In this document: piece by piece, positions 54,601-62,736 of the stretch | How the letters are laid out: each line of letters opens with the position of its first letter | Position numbering within the stretch: position 1 is the stretch's first letter | Source of the DNA: Ornithodoros turicata | Lineage: Eukaryota > Arthropoda > Arachnida > Ixodida > Argasidae | Direction: 5' to 3' | Length of the DNA: 64,000 nt | Assembly: GCF_037126465.1 (NCBI RefSeq) | Contig: NC_088206.1 | Span: 57,082,841 to 57,146,840 of the forward strand | Translations under genes and position numbers: made by a program | The notes under the pieces: generated by a model | Database searches by the model: none | Seen by the model: only the letters and a program-made list of their open reading frames with translations | Told to the model about the DNA's origin: nothing

Positions 54601-56354
54601 GCGAAAAAAGGTGTAGTGTACCCGAGTTACTTGTGACAGTGACTGAACTAATTATTTGTGCAGAGAAAGAGCACCTGTAACGGTTACTTTTCTTGTGTAG
54701 TAAAACTTTTTTCTGTGGTAACTGAAACTGTAACTGTAGCCATTTTTTAAAGTACCCTTACCAAAAATTAAAAAGCAAACAAAAACTTACTTCAGCGTGC
54801 AAGTCTTCACGGAGGACACGGAGAACGTCCTCCATGGATGATGCCGGGGCACGACTGTGAAGTACACTCAAGGTCTTTGTGTACTCAGGAGGCAGAAGAT
54901 AGTCCAATGCCCCAACATGTTGTCCCACTTTGATATATACACCCCCGTTTACAGAGCACAAGTGGAGCAGTCGCTCTGCTGAACGTTGGTGAACCTGCAC
55001 AAGTAAACACTGATTACTAGTGATTCAAAACAAAAGTGTAATGAATGATCCCTATTTTCATAAGCATTATGCCCATAGCTATATAAGGGAAGGACGGATT
55101 TCACGGGTCCCCGTGGATGACATGATAGCATAGCATGAAATACTTTTTGTGGACTCTCAAGCCAAAGATCCAAGAGGGGCACACCCCTGAACTCAGGGGC
55201 GGATCCAGGAGTTTTCTGAGAGGGAGGTCCAGCCTTGGCTAGCATGGTAGATACACGATCTAGGTCAATTAAATACTATGTGAAATCAGAAATTGAGGAT
55301 CCGCCCCTGCCTGAACTGGTGTCACTGCATGGGTGTCAGCCTGAACTGTCCTGAACATGGTGTCTGATGTGAAGAGAGCCATTAAATGGGTTGGGACACT
55401 TTCATAGAAGTGGTTCGGCACATTGTACTGAATAAGATAATACTGGGGAGAAAAGAATTATTCCTCTACGTGTCATACTTAGCGAGATACAAGCCCTCGA
55501 ACACACTCTCATGCAAAGCACAAATGTCACAGAGCTCAGAGTTGCGTCCATTCCCATTGGCAGCCGCAAGTATGTGACTTCTCGTGCGCTGCCTCACTGG
55601 CGGCGACGATTGGATGTCATGTCAGAGTCACGTGAGTTTCGGTGTTCGCGGTGCCCATTTTCTGCACTTCTATTACCCTCTTCACCACGAAACTTTCAAT
55701 GTAGACTCACATCAATGCAAACAACCGTCTTTTACATTTATCTGAGATAACCTGGGATGACCTGTCGCGACCCCTTTAAAGGAGTAACAAATTCCCCCTC
55801 AATAAATTTTTCGATTTTGCATTTCCTGTCATTCCATTGTGATCTCACATTGTGATCTTCAGGCAAGCAGTTTACTCTACACACATTTTTTGCTTCTTCC
55901 TTTGTTGCTTTGCAGTTCGGTCACTGCAAATCAGCTAGACGACAAGAATATGAAAACTAGTCCCAAAAAATGCAAGGTCATCACCAGAACACACACTGCA
56001 TGCTTCAATCTGAGTTTATAGGCATGGAGATTTATACCTGAGATCTTTTCTCTGCATATTCTTCAGAGTCCTTATGGATGCCTATGGTTGATATTTTATA
56101 ATCGAGGGCAATTCGGCTAACCTGAAAACATTGAAAAGTATAGTAGCATCCAATTTGTCCCGCATGATGCAATCACTCGGTGGGAATAGCACACTTACAG
56201 TAAATGCCGCACGAGCAATCCGCACGGCTCCGATGCTACTGACATCCCATTCATTGCGATGTAATGTGTACAGTGTACCTCCTAATGCGGCAGTTACCAG
56301 AGTGCCTTTGAGCACACGGCGCAGACGAAAGAACTTCAGTCCCCCTCCGCTCAT
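39450..56354 (-). CDS. ADCK1: ADCK1-type ABC1 atypical kinase, ten exons, complete
   Basis: The ten exons, 5' to 3', are: 56354-56199, 56121-56038, 54994-54791, 51854-51693, 51628-51470, 49045-48929, 45659-45516, 45445-45245, 39877-39748, 39670-39450. Joined they give 525 aa, close to vertebrate ADCK1. All phases close. The order of blocks is a hydrophobic N-terminal stretch (ALGGTLYTLHRNEWDVSS), KVGQ (the ABC1 KxGQ motif), the Ala-rich loop GAASLAQVH, VKVQH with the Lys, ELDFIHEGHN, MEFCEGGQVND, the catalytic loop HCDPHPGN, the metal site LLDHG, and a C-terminal helical part with LKTNDLL-like and MSRCCIRA blocks. Family members act at mitochondria; ADCK1 has been tied to mitochondrial membrane and cristae upkeep rather than directly to coenzyme Q synthesis. 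Introns hold many transposons; intron 5 needs a GC donor. Confidence 0.93.
39748..39877 (-). CDS. ADCK1: ADCK1 exon 9
   Basis: Carries NMVPREMLLIFKTNDLLRGIE. It ends in phase 1 (G|GTGAGA). The intron before it is the longest in the gene at about 5.4 kb. Confidence 0.92.
40150..40635. repeat. Unassigned repeat sequence in ADCK1 intron 8
   Basis: Motifs such as AAACCCGAAAATTCCC and GGTTTAACC-like strings suggest a decayed hAT relative of the TAGGGAGTGAC family. No ends could be fixed. Confidence 0.3.
40636..40990 (+). pseudogene. GIY-YIG endonuclease of a Penelope-like element
   Basis: The plus-strand frame reads CGACYIGQLGRCLNVHL, the GIY-YIG signature of Penelope-like retroelements. A Cys-rich segment (CRECNCEPCF) and an EVIEAFY block with the likely catalytic Glu follow. 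Internal stops disable it. In the family this domain nicks the target to prime reverse transcription. Confidence 0.75.
41062..42680. mobile_element. Foldback element with GGGTGTCCCAGCTAACTGC ends
   Basis: The left end (about 41062-41100) and right end (about 42640-42680) are inverted copies of GGGTGTCCCAGCTAACTGC. Next to the right end, the stretch 42540-42600 pairs with 41280-41345. A second inverted pair lies inside (41340-41440 with 41580-41679). A TRIM element is inserted at 41680. TATA-like bases flank the ends. Confidence 0.75.
41680..42527 (+). mobile_element. TRIM: miniature LTR element with 161-bp LTRs
   Basis: Direct repeats of equal length lie at 41680-41840 and 42367-42527. They begin TGTAGCGGCCGGTGGACAA and end CGTCCTCTACA (the left copy ends TACG). 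A 4-bp duplication CCTT flanks the element (41676-41679 and 42528-42531). A likely primer-binding site (TTTGGTGACCCGAACG) follows the left LTR, and a purine tract (GAGGGGGGGAG) precedes the right one. The 526-base interior has no gag or pol, so it must use proteins from another element. It lies in ADCK1 intron 8. Confidence 0.9.
42681..44189. other. Intronic, repeat-derived, no gene
   Basis: It includes a pogo-like end (AAACCCTCGTTAGGTCGAAG near 43230), a CAGGGTGTCTACC-type repeat start near 43364, a hairpin (43596-43729) and a (TTTC)n run near 43865-43885. Confidence 0.4.
43596..43729. repeat. Hairpin-forming MITE, arms about 55 bp
   Basis: The left arm runs through GGAATGAAACTTTAATATTC and the right arm carries the near complement. 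The loop is about 25 bases. Confidence 0.7.
44190..44648. mobile_element. hAT-type element (TAGGGAGTGACTTTTTCGGG), copy 1
   Basis: The ends are TAGGGAGTGACTTTTTCGGG and its complement. The flanks ACTATGCT and ACTATGTT match at 7 of 8 bases. Inside are TCGGGTTTAACCCGA-type palindromes and a G run of about 17. It lies in ADCK1 intron 8 and is an inverted relative of 50250-50692. Confidence 0.88.
45040..45166. repeat. Hairpin MITE with ACACACAC arms
   Basis: The arms pair over about 50 bases around GAACACACACACGAAGGC; the edges are CATAGTG and CACTATG. Confidence 0.75.
45245..45445 (-). CDS. ADCK1: ADCK1 exon 8
   Basis: Sixty-seven codons, ELTNKFRL to TSAKE, including the ISGRSW block. The donor is GTACAG. 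Confidence 0.9.
45516..45659 (-). CDS. ADCK1: ADCK1 exon 7
   Basis: Forty-eight codons with the catalytic loop HCDPHPGN and the metal-binding LLDHG. Confidence 0.93.
45813..47590 (-). mobile_element. hAT deletion derivative, copy B, interrupted
   Basis: This is the same family as copy A, in inverse orientation. The 3' end TAAGGCCATCGGCTTTC is at 45813, and the hAT C-terminal remnant (AERSFS-like, minus strand) is near 46075. The other end is cut off near 47590 at the GTGCCAAAC block. It is split by the element at 46124-47152. Confidence 0.8.
46124..47152. mobile_element. hAT-type element (CAGGGTGTCGGAGCGAACCG) inside copy B
   Basis: The ends are CAGGGTGTCG...CGACACCCTG. The 8-bp duplication TTTACAAT is exact (46116-46123 and 47153-47160). 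The subterminal regions carry several AACCGGAACGAAAACCGG-like repeats. No transposase is seen in 1029 bp. Confidence 0.92.
47645..48826 (-). mobile_element. Pogo/Tigger-type element, internally deleted
   Basis: The ends CAGTCGAACCTCGTTATAGC and a near complement are flanked by TA on both sides. The minus strand still encodes the C-terminal end of a Tigger transposase in shifted frames: the WNDVTHTTIRNCF block (near 48300) and a final ITDFFK (47834-47860). The DNA-binding and DDE regions are deleted. It lies in ADCK1 intron 6. Confidence 0.88.
48929..49045 (-). CDS. ADCK1: ADCK1 exon 6
   Basis: Thirty-nine codons, from VPDVRWDL through MEFCEGGQVND to SASQ. Confidence 0.9.
49690..50240 (-). 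pseudogene. Unidentified protein-coding remnant
   Basis: Minus-strand frames look protein-like: an acidic/polar stretch (DINIDMSALDRNESVAS near 49790) and HIEVFHLHFSDDVDTLKTF near 50080. Another protein-like piece lies at 50700-50830 beyond the hAT element at 50250. The pieces are in different frames without splice sites between them. I do not recognise the parent; a processed pseudogene in ADCK1 intron 5 is the simplest reading. Confidence 0.35.
50250..50692. mobile_element. hAT-type element (TAGGG...TTTTTCGGG), copy 2
   Basis: It is an inverted relative of copy 1, over nearly its whole length. The 8-bp duplication ATTATAAC is exact (50242-50249 and 50693-50700). It contains an A run of about 19 where copy 1 has other sequence. 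Confidence 0.92.
51470..51628 (-). CDS. ADCK1: ADCK1 exon 5 (GC donor)
   Basis: Fifty-three codons with PEFTLMWLADE and LPVELDF. It ends AAG|GCAAGT. The nearest GT would add four bases and break the frame into exon 6. Confidence 0.9.
51693..51854 (-). CDS. ADCK1: ADCK1 exon 4
   Basis: Fifty-four codons with the GAASLAQVH nucleotide loop and the VKVQH lysine. Confidence 0.92.
52371..54424 (+). mobile_element. hAT deletion derivative, copy C, interrupted
   Basis: It starts TAAGGCCCAGAGTTTTCC and ends GAAAACCAGGGACCTTA. The flanks TTTATCGT and TTTATCAT match at 7 of 8 bases. It lacks the TATTCG-rich insert seen in copies A and B. The hAT C-terminal remnant is near 54190. It is split by the element at 52598-53903 and lies in ADCK1 intron 3. 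Confidence 0.88.
52598..53903. mobile_element. hAT-type element (TAGGGTTGTCAA) inside copy C
   Basis: The ends are TAGGGTTGTCAA and its near complement TTGACAACCCTA. The flanks TCCATGCT and CCCATGCT match at 7 of 8 bases. The copy C sequence resumes exactly after it. Short plus-strand frames at 53073-53327 and 53633-53947 show no domain I recognise. Confidence 0.88.
54791..54994 (-). CDS. ADCK1: ADCK1 exon 3
   Basis: Sixty-eight codons with KVGQHVGALDYLLPPEY, the KxGQ motif that marks ABC1 kinases. The donor is GTAAGT. Confidence 0.92.
55194..55309. mobile_element. 116-bp hAT-like MITE (CAGGGGCGGATCC)
   Basis: The ends CAGGGGCGGATCC and GGATCCGCCCCTG are exact complements. The 8-bp duplication CCTGAACT is exact (55186-55193 and 55310-55317). 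It is one of the smallest hAT footprints in the window and lies in ADCK1 intron 2. Confidence 0.92.
56038..56121 (-). CDS. ADCK1: ADCK1 exon 2
   Basis: Twenty-eight codons, VSRIALDYK to EKRSQ. The acceptor is TTTTCAG and the donor GTATAA. It is too short to stand out as an open frame and was found by family order and phase. Confidence 0.88.
56199..56354 (-). CDS. ADCK1: ADCK1 exon 1
   Basis: Fifty-two codons from the ATG. It carries the hydrophobic segment and NEWDVSSIGAVR block and ends ACT|GTAAGT. Confidence 0.9.
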
Positions 56355-57747
56355 GTTTCGTATGAGACCTAACAATCCAAAGTAAACATTTTTATAGTAC
56401 CCACTGGTCTGCAGAGCCCTTTCGTTCCCTAACCTACACATATGAAAAGCAATTTGCTCACGTAACAAACATTTCGAGAAGGATGCACAACAGTGACGTC
56501 TTATCACATCGAAATTGCAAAATTCCCATATCGGACCCCCCTCCTGGGAACAAGGCTAACCGGAAGTCGCGCGTCGCTAGTAATAAATTGCGCTGTAATG
56601 TGCAAATTCTGTAGTGAGGTTAGGTTAGGTTAGGTCAGTACATTTTACACGCGCGGGGGGGGGGGGTCCGGGGGGGGGGTTCCCCCCCCCCCCCGCAGTT
56701 GTTCGAGACTGTGCTCACTTCCGTCTAAGCCTCGTTCCCAGGGTTAGATCGGAGGGGGTCCAATGTGGGATTTCTGGCTGACTCCTTATCACATAGACTC
56801 TTACCCGGTGGCGTCGAAGGGGGGTTTAAAGAAGCGCTATTTATGAGAAAGCCATCCAAACAGGGGCTTGAGAAAAGATTTCCTGTAAGTGAACTCAAGT
56901 AGCAGAAATGACATCCACGAAACCGGCTTTCATCTTCGAAAGTAAACAGAAAAGGAAAACGAAAGCACGTTCACCGGTCTCCTGACAGAGAAGTAAGTGA
57001 GCCAGTTGGAAATCCATAGTCATAGCCAGAGTGCTACCCATGCGGCTGCGAGTGACTCGTTTTCATGGCTACAGCCGCTCAAACGCGCAAAGCGTTGATT
57101 GGAGCGACACGGACACGGGACTCGTACTGCACGTACACAGTCAACGTTCAAACTGCACAATCCGCAACCGCAACCTACCTGTTTTCGAAAACGAAGCGAC
57201 AGTGGTTCATGCACAGTGCCATCGCCTTCAACGTCAAAATGGAACACAAAGATTATTACTCTAAAACTGGTAAAACGTCGACTGCTTCAAGCTTTCGTAG
57301 ACTGTCTCGATGTGTAAACGGCTCGGAAATGCGGTACCCGACACACAACTGTCCTCTCCCGTTCACGTGCTACATATTCACATTGATTGATTGATTTTTA
57401 AAAGAAAAAAAAACATTTTGGTTTTCGGCCTTGAACTTGAAGTATGCTTGAAGCTCGGCTTGCGAGCTTGACGAGCGTTTCCACGTGACCACCAGAGCCG
57501 GCTCTGGTGACCACGTTACTTTAGCCCTTTAGCCCAGCGCGGCAGCACAGCTGAATCGCTCCGCCAATCAAACATTTGCGTTAGCGACATCGTGGAACCA
57601 GTGGATTGTGGAGTTGGTGATGGAGGGTACACGTGAGTTGTGAGAGCCGGTGAAGAGTGTGACCTGACATGATCTGCTGCCAACAGACCGATGACTGACA
57701 AAAAAACGCTCGTGTTGGGAAGCAGTACATATAGCTTCTAAAGGACG
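56355..57747. promoter_or_regulatory. Divergent intergenic region between ADCK1 and the hydrolase
   Basis: The two start codons are 1393 bases apart and point away from each other, so both promoters must lie here unless upstream exons exist. A MITE with G/C runs sits at 56525-56769. No TATA box is convincing on either side. Confidence 0.4.
56525..56769. mobile_element. 245-bp foldback MITE with G/C runs and TTAGG units
   Basis: The left arm, from CCCATATCGGACCCCC to about 56570, pairs with the right arm ending at 56769. The centre holds three TTAGG units (56617-56636) and runs of G then C (about 56655-56695). Confidence 0.7.
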
Positions 57748-57948
57748 ATGTCATCTCATAAACTTGCGTCATCTGTGAACTTCACAGCATTCGTAGTAGT
57801 GGGATTACTCGTTTGTCTGCTGGTGTTGATCCGTGTGGGCATCGAATCTCTCTTCCAAGAAAAGAAAAAGCGCAAGGAACGGAAAAGCCCTCCGTCATGC
57901 ATGACCGATCCGAATCTTGGTGTCAAGCATCAGTATATCACTCTAGAC
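57748..57948 (+). CDS. Hydrolase exon 1
   Basis: Start codon, transmembrane anchor and basic linker (67 codons). The donor is GTGAGT. Confidence 0.9.
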
Positions 57949-60900
57949 GTGAGTGTGTATTCTGCAGTTAATATAGATACTGTTCCTCTGATATGATCAT
58001 TTATTACCTGATTATTTTGCAGCGATGTTGCTGCAAATGAAATTTCTTGCGAAACATCCGTAATAATTGTGATGTGCAACAGATTACAGGAAATACTGAT
58101 AGAAAGAGAGAGAGAGAAAGACGGGCTGCGTTACACAGCTGTCACTCTGTCTGTTCATCTGTGAAAGGACATCTGTTTTTAAGCCGCATTCTTTTCTTGT
58201 ATTTTGTTACTTCGTGATAGATCGCTGCCATTGTGCTTGATAATGATGACACGGCAAGGGCCGTGTACTTATCTTGCTGTTAAACGACGCCGAGCTCATC
58301 CTTTGTCGGTTCTCACGTATCTCGGCGTGCCCTGCAAATTTGGAAAGCAAGCGCTCTTTTTTTTAATGTTTGCATTCGCAACGAGAGTGCAACGATAATC
58401 CCCTTTTTCAAAAATGATAGAAAGCAAGCTAGCTGGTGGCAGATATGTATTGCCCTTTTTCAAATAAAACAGGAAGAAAGGAGTCCACAGCAGTGATTTA
58501 TCCAGACCCTCTCTCTCTCACACACACACACATACATTTTTTTTTCTTTTTTACCTGGGTACCCCCTACAGGGGGGCCTTTGCTGTTTCAGCTTTAGATA
58601 CATGTCTGTAATGATATGTCAACCTCTCATGACATGACTGTAATAACGACCCCTCCCCCCCGGTTTTTTGCAACACCCCCTGTACTGGGGATCCTGGATA
58701 AACGACTGGCTCACAGTCTCATAATAAGAAAGGTAGAAGCTATGCATTACTGTATGGAAGAGTAGAATGGTAGTTACTTTTTTTTAATGAACAGAAAGAG
58801 AGTGGTTATCTACAAAATTCCACAGATACAAGTGGTTATAGGCTTTTAATTCATTGGCATGAATTACTACCACAGTGCCTTCCTGCAACTCCCCCACTGG
58901 TCTCTTGTATTCACCCCTGTCTGTTACACGTGTGTGCTCTGACCTCTCCAGGTAAAGTTCAATTCTACCCAATACCTTCCCCATAATATTCCCCTTCAAA
59001 TTTGCGAAAGCCAATTAAGTGAAGCAAGTGGTCTGACCCTGTATGCATGTGCAGATGTACACATAGATGTATGTATGCATATTATTTGCAGGATATCACC
59101 TTACACTATGTATCAGCTGGAAACCCAAAGAATCAGCTCGTCGTATTCTTGCACGGGTTTCCCGATTTTTGGCTCACTTGGCAGAAGCAAATTACGGAGT
59201 TCAAGGAGGACCACTGGTAAAGTAGACAAAATTCGATATTGCCGATAAATTTGTGCTACAGATATTTTCCCGCACGTAGGGTTGTGGCACCTGACATGAG
59301 AGGGTACGGTGAATCGTCAAAACCGGCTGAGGTCTCACAGTACAGGCTGTTGCTGCTGATGGAGGACGTCAAGGCCCTCGTTGAGAAGCTAGGTAAGTGG
59401 TAGGGAGAGCCCACCCAGCAGGAAGCTTACAGTGTACACACAGTGTATGGGAACGCATTGCAGGAAATGATTTCACCTCGTCATTTAGGAGAAGGACGTA
59501 AGGCAATCCTGGTTGGCCACGATTGGGGCGGAGTAGTGGCGTGGGCATTGACGGCGTCTCACCCTAACCTTGTTCACCGTCTTGTCGTCATCAATTCTCC
59601 ACATCCCGATGCTATGCGTCAGTTGCTGCATTCCAGCTTTGACCAGATGAAACGTTCATGGCAAGTGTCCTATTTTTACGCAGTTCTAAGCTTCTCTTCC
59701 TCACTACCAGTATAGTCGACGTCTAGCTTTTGTCTACGGTATGCTCACCTGAGAATAAATTTCAGACAGCGAAACAAATTAAACAAGCAATTTGACAAAG
59801 TTTGTTTCTGGTGATTGATCTGTTTCTTCAGTTGTTCTAGCATTTATATGAACGGGGATATCCATGAACTTGTTGTTTATAAACCATATGTTATATTCTA
59901 AAAAGAGTATGTTATAACTGTGTGAGGCAATGCCTATTTAAACTGTTAGAAGAGGACAGTTTCATTACTTCATTACAATTACTTATTTTGCACCAACCTC
60001 AGATCAAGTGAAAGGCTGTGAACGTCATTGGTTTAGAACAGGCATGAAGGTATATGGGTATACACAAAGGACATATGAAGGTATATTATTGTTGTTAGTA
60101 TTATGCACTATTAATAATGACAATAAAAAACTACAGTTATGCCTGACTCTTTGCAGCCTGTGGTGCATATATTTAGTGCATAAGCCAATACAGTCCTTAG
60201 GTATACTCAATAAGTATAAGGCATGTCAGACGTTGAATGAGTTTTGTCATTTTTATGTTCCAGGTAAATTGGCTAAATTTTACTGCAACTGAATTGGGCT
60301 ACTTCTATTGCATTTACAGTGAACCCTCGTTAATATGACCCCCATTAATCTGACATACTCACTTTATGACCGTTTTTCTCGGGAACCGTTCCGCCGGCAT
60401 GTAAATCCCCCTCATTAATATGACAATCCGCTTATCGGACAATTACCAAGATTTTTGTCACAAGTAGGGCCAAACACAGGCATTATCTTCCCGCTATTAT
60501 GACCACGTCACATGACCCTCAGAGTAGCCCCCGGGAGAGGCTATCTCGTACCTCGCTCAGAGGGTGACACGTGTTAAAGTAGGGCGTCACAGGTCGCCTT
60601 GTTATTTTTTTAGCAGATAAATGTCGATAACGTGTCCGCAATTGATGGTGCTATTGTCCATTTAGAAAAATTAATGACTGAAGATTGTTTGACGTAGTCA
60701 TCGTTAATAGATTTTTCAGAAAATAAATCATAATTACGTCGGCTTTTGTTGTGCGTAGCGGTGTGTCCGGTCCGCAGAGGGTGCGTTTCTCGTTAATATG
60801 ACAATTCGCTTTGTGACCAAAATCTACGGGAACGGCAGTGGTCATATTAACGAGGGTTCACTGTATATCCAAATTTCTCTGGAAAGCTGGATTACCAGTA

Positions 60901-62736
60901 AACCACTGCTTGAGTGACTAAGAAACTCTGCCTTTCCTTTGAATACATAAAAGGCATTTTGAATTTTAAAAATATAGCAGATGTTTTTGTGTGCTTATGA
61001 ATGGACAGCAAAGTAGATGTTCTATAAAAAAGAATATTTATGTGCAGGTACATGATTGCCTTCCAGTTTCCCAAAATGTCTAGGATGCTGTTTGAGAGAA
61101 ATGACTTCGAACGCTTAGAAGAAAGCCTGGGAAAATACGGCAAGGAAGAAGTGGAAGCCGTGAAATACGTGTTTTCACTTCCAGGTAAATCCGAAACCAG
61201 TACCGGTCACAGAGTACTGTAAATTCCTTAATGTTCGCAAGGCCCTAATTTTCGGTAACAGAATAATACTATGTAAGTATTCATGGCACGCAGAAATTCT
61301 GAACAAGGATTAACACTTCAAAAATGATGTACCAGCCGGATTGAAACTTTTCCACAACTGCTTTTGCGCATGCAATGCAGCGCCTATGACTCTGGGGACC
61401 CACAATGCAGATGTTAGATATTAATATAATACCAAAAGAGAATTGTATAGCTGACAAATAAGATAGTGATAGACTCCAAAAATATGTTCACTGGTAAAAA
61501 TACTTAGGAAATTTTTTTGCATAATTGACTGATAACGTAGTGAAACACTACAGAAATATATTTTATTAGTAAAAATTTACCAGAATTTACCTCTCTAGCT
61601 CAGTCAGTAGCGTGCTGGCTTGCTGAGCTCAAGATCATTTACTCCATCGCAGTCGAGGGACTGTAGAAATGTGGACAAAGTTGTCATAGCTCCAAGCACA
61701 GTGTGTCTGAGAATGTGGTCGGCATTACCCGCAGCCCTACGCTGCGGCACGTGCGGCATGTAGCCACAAAAGTGTGGGCGAACTCACCTTACATGTAAAT
61801 CCGGCTCCCAGTTAGTAAAAAAGTAGCATGTTTTTAGTGTCTGGCTGGTTTGCCTGGTGATGTTGTATACTTAGGGTTCTTTGTTTTCGGGTTTAATGAT
61901 TTTTCAAATTCGGGAGGAAAAAATCGGGTGCTATTTACACACGAGAACTCGGGGAGACACCTGGCGCTACGATCTCTGTTTGATATGTCACCGGGGAAGT
62001 TTCGGGTGAAACAAAGGGCATATGAAAGAAGCCACTGCCGCGACACTGGGACGAGAAAGAAGAACCTTTATATTTCCGCTCGGAACTGGGGCAGTGAATG
62101 GCCGCGGTATTCAAACACTTGTCCGAGCTCCACAAAAGCTTGTCTTTTTTCTCCTGCAGGAGGGGATTATAAAAGGAGGACAAGCAGGTTGTCACAAATA
62201 GCTCTCTTTGCTGATATTATGATTCACTTTTCCGAAGGTTTACCTAGAACAAAAAGGTGAAGGACCGCAAAGATTTCGGGTAGATGTCAGGTTTTACCCG
62301 AATTGTTGAAACCTGGTTCGGGGGAACTATCGGGTTTAACCCGAAAGCGAAGAAACCTCTGTATACTGCAAGTCACATTCAAGGAAACCGCGTGTTACAG
62401 GAAGCGAACTTTACATTGGTGAAATTTGATTGTGGACACTGCTCCCTAACGCCAAACGACTTTCATCTCGTAGGAGTGCTGCAGTGTGCCATGAACTACC
62501 ATCGCGCAAATCTCAACTTTGACACTGGCATACCTTCCGGATATATAATGGTGCCAACGCTGATACTTTGGGGCGAGAGAAGCATGTACCTATCGAAGCG
62601 CCTGGCGCATCTCAGCATACGGCGGGCCTTGGGGCGGGTGGAGCTGCTGCCAACAGCGGGACATTGGGCTCATCGCGAGTGCGCTGTGCGTGTCAACGAT
62701 CACATTCGTTCTTTCCTTCAAAGCAGTGGTCCTTGA
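57748..62736 (+). CDS. Membrane-anchored epoxide hydrolase-like protein (EPHX3/4 type), six exons
   Basis: The exons are 57748-57948, 59092-59216, 59280-59392, 59489-59660, 61048-61184 and 62474-62736. Joined they give 336 aa, and all phases close. A transmembrane anchor (about 11-32) precedes a basic stretch. The alpha/beta-hydrolase core then shows the oxyanion motif HGFPDFW (88-94), nucleophile Asp158 in GHDWGG, a lid with Tyr205 and Tyr258 as candidate ring-opening tyrosines, and the catalytic His313 (GHW). In the family the nucleophilic Asp attacks the epoxide and a His/Asp pair drives hydrolysis of the ester. The position of the charge-relay Asp after LWGE is Ser286 here, so full activity is doubtful. 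EPHX4-like is the closest match in my judgement. The anchor implies an ER-membrane protein. Intron 4 needs a GC donor. Confidence 0.92.
59092..59216 (+). CDS. Hydrolase exon 2
   Basis: Carries the first strands and the HGFPDFW oxyanion motif. It ends in phase 2 within a Trp codon. Confidence 0.92.
59280..59392 (+). CDS. Hydrolase exon 3
   Basis: APDMRGYGESSKP block and the helix before the nucleophile elbow. The donor is GTAAGT; the intron before it is only 63 bases. Confidence 0.92.
59489..59660 (+). CDS. Hydrolase exon 4 (GC donor)
   Basis: Carries the nucleophile motif GHDWGG and INSPHP. It ends TG|GCAAGT; the Trp codon is completed by the next exon. Confidence 0.9.
60317..60863. mobile_element. 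Pogo-type MITE (CAGTGAACCCTCGTTAATAT)
   Basis: The 547-bp element has near-exact inverted ends (CAGTGAACCCTCGTTAATAT) and TA on both sides (60315-60316 and 60864-60865). Internal ATGAC-rich segments repeat the end motif. No transposase. It lies in intron 4 of the hydrolase gene. Confidence 0.9.
61048..61184 (+). CDS. Hydrolase exon 5
   Basis: Lid region with Tyr205 and YVFSLPG. It ends in phase 1 (G|GTAAAT). Confidence 0.9.
61588..61805 (+). mobile_element. Probable tRNA-derived SINE
   Basis: TAGCTCAGTCAGTAG matches a Pol III A box. A weak B-box-like GATCATTTACTCC follows about 35 bases later. The rest is non-coding. The right end and target duplication were not found. Confidence 0.5.
61872..62359. 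mobile_element. hAT-type element (TAGGGTTC...CGGGTTT), copy 3
   Basis: The left end is TAGGGTTCTTTG and the right end is a decayed complement. The 8-bp duplication TGTATACT is exact (61864-61871 and 62360-62367). CGGGTTTAACCCG palindromes relate it to copies 1 and 2. It lies in intron 5 of the hydrolase, ending about 115 bases before exon 6. Confidence 0.85.
62474..62736 (+). CDS. Hydrolase exon 6 and stop
   Basis: Carries Tyr258 (MNYHR), the LWGERS segment and His313. The stop is TGA. The acceptor is CTCGTAG. Confidence 0.9.

Noticed and set aside
56617..56636. True telomere or chromosome end
   Set aside because: There are only three units, within a foldback element and surrounded by ordinary sequence.
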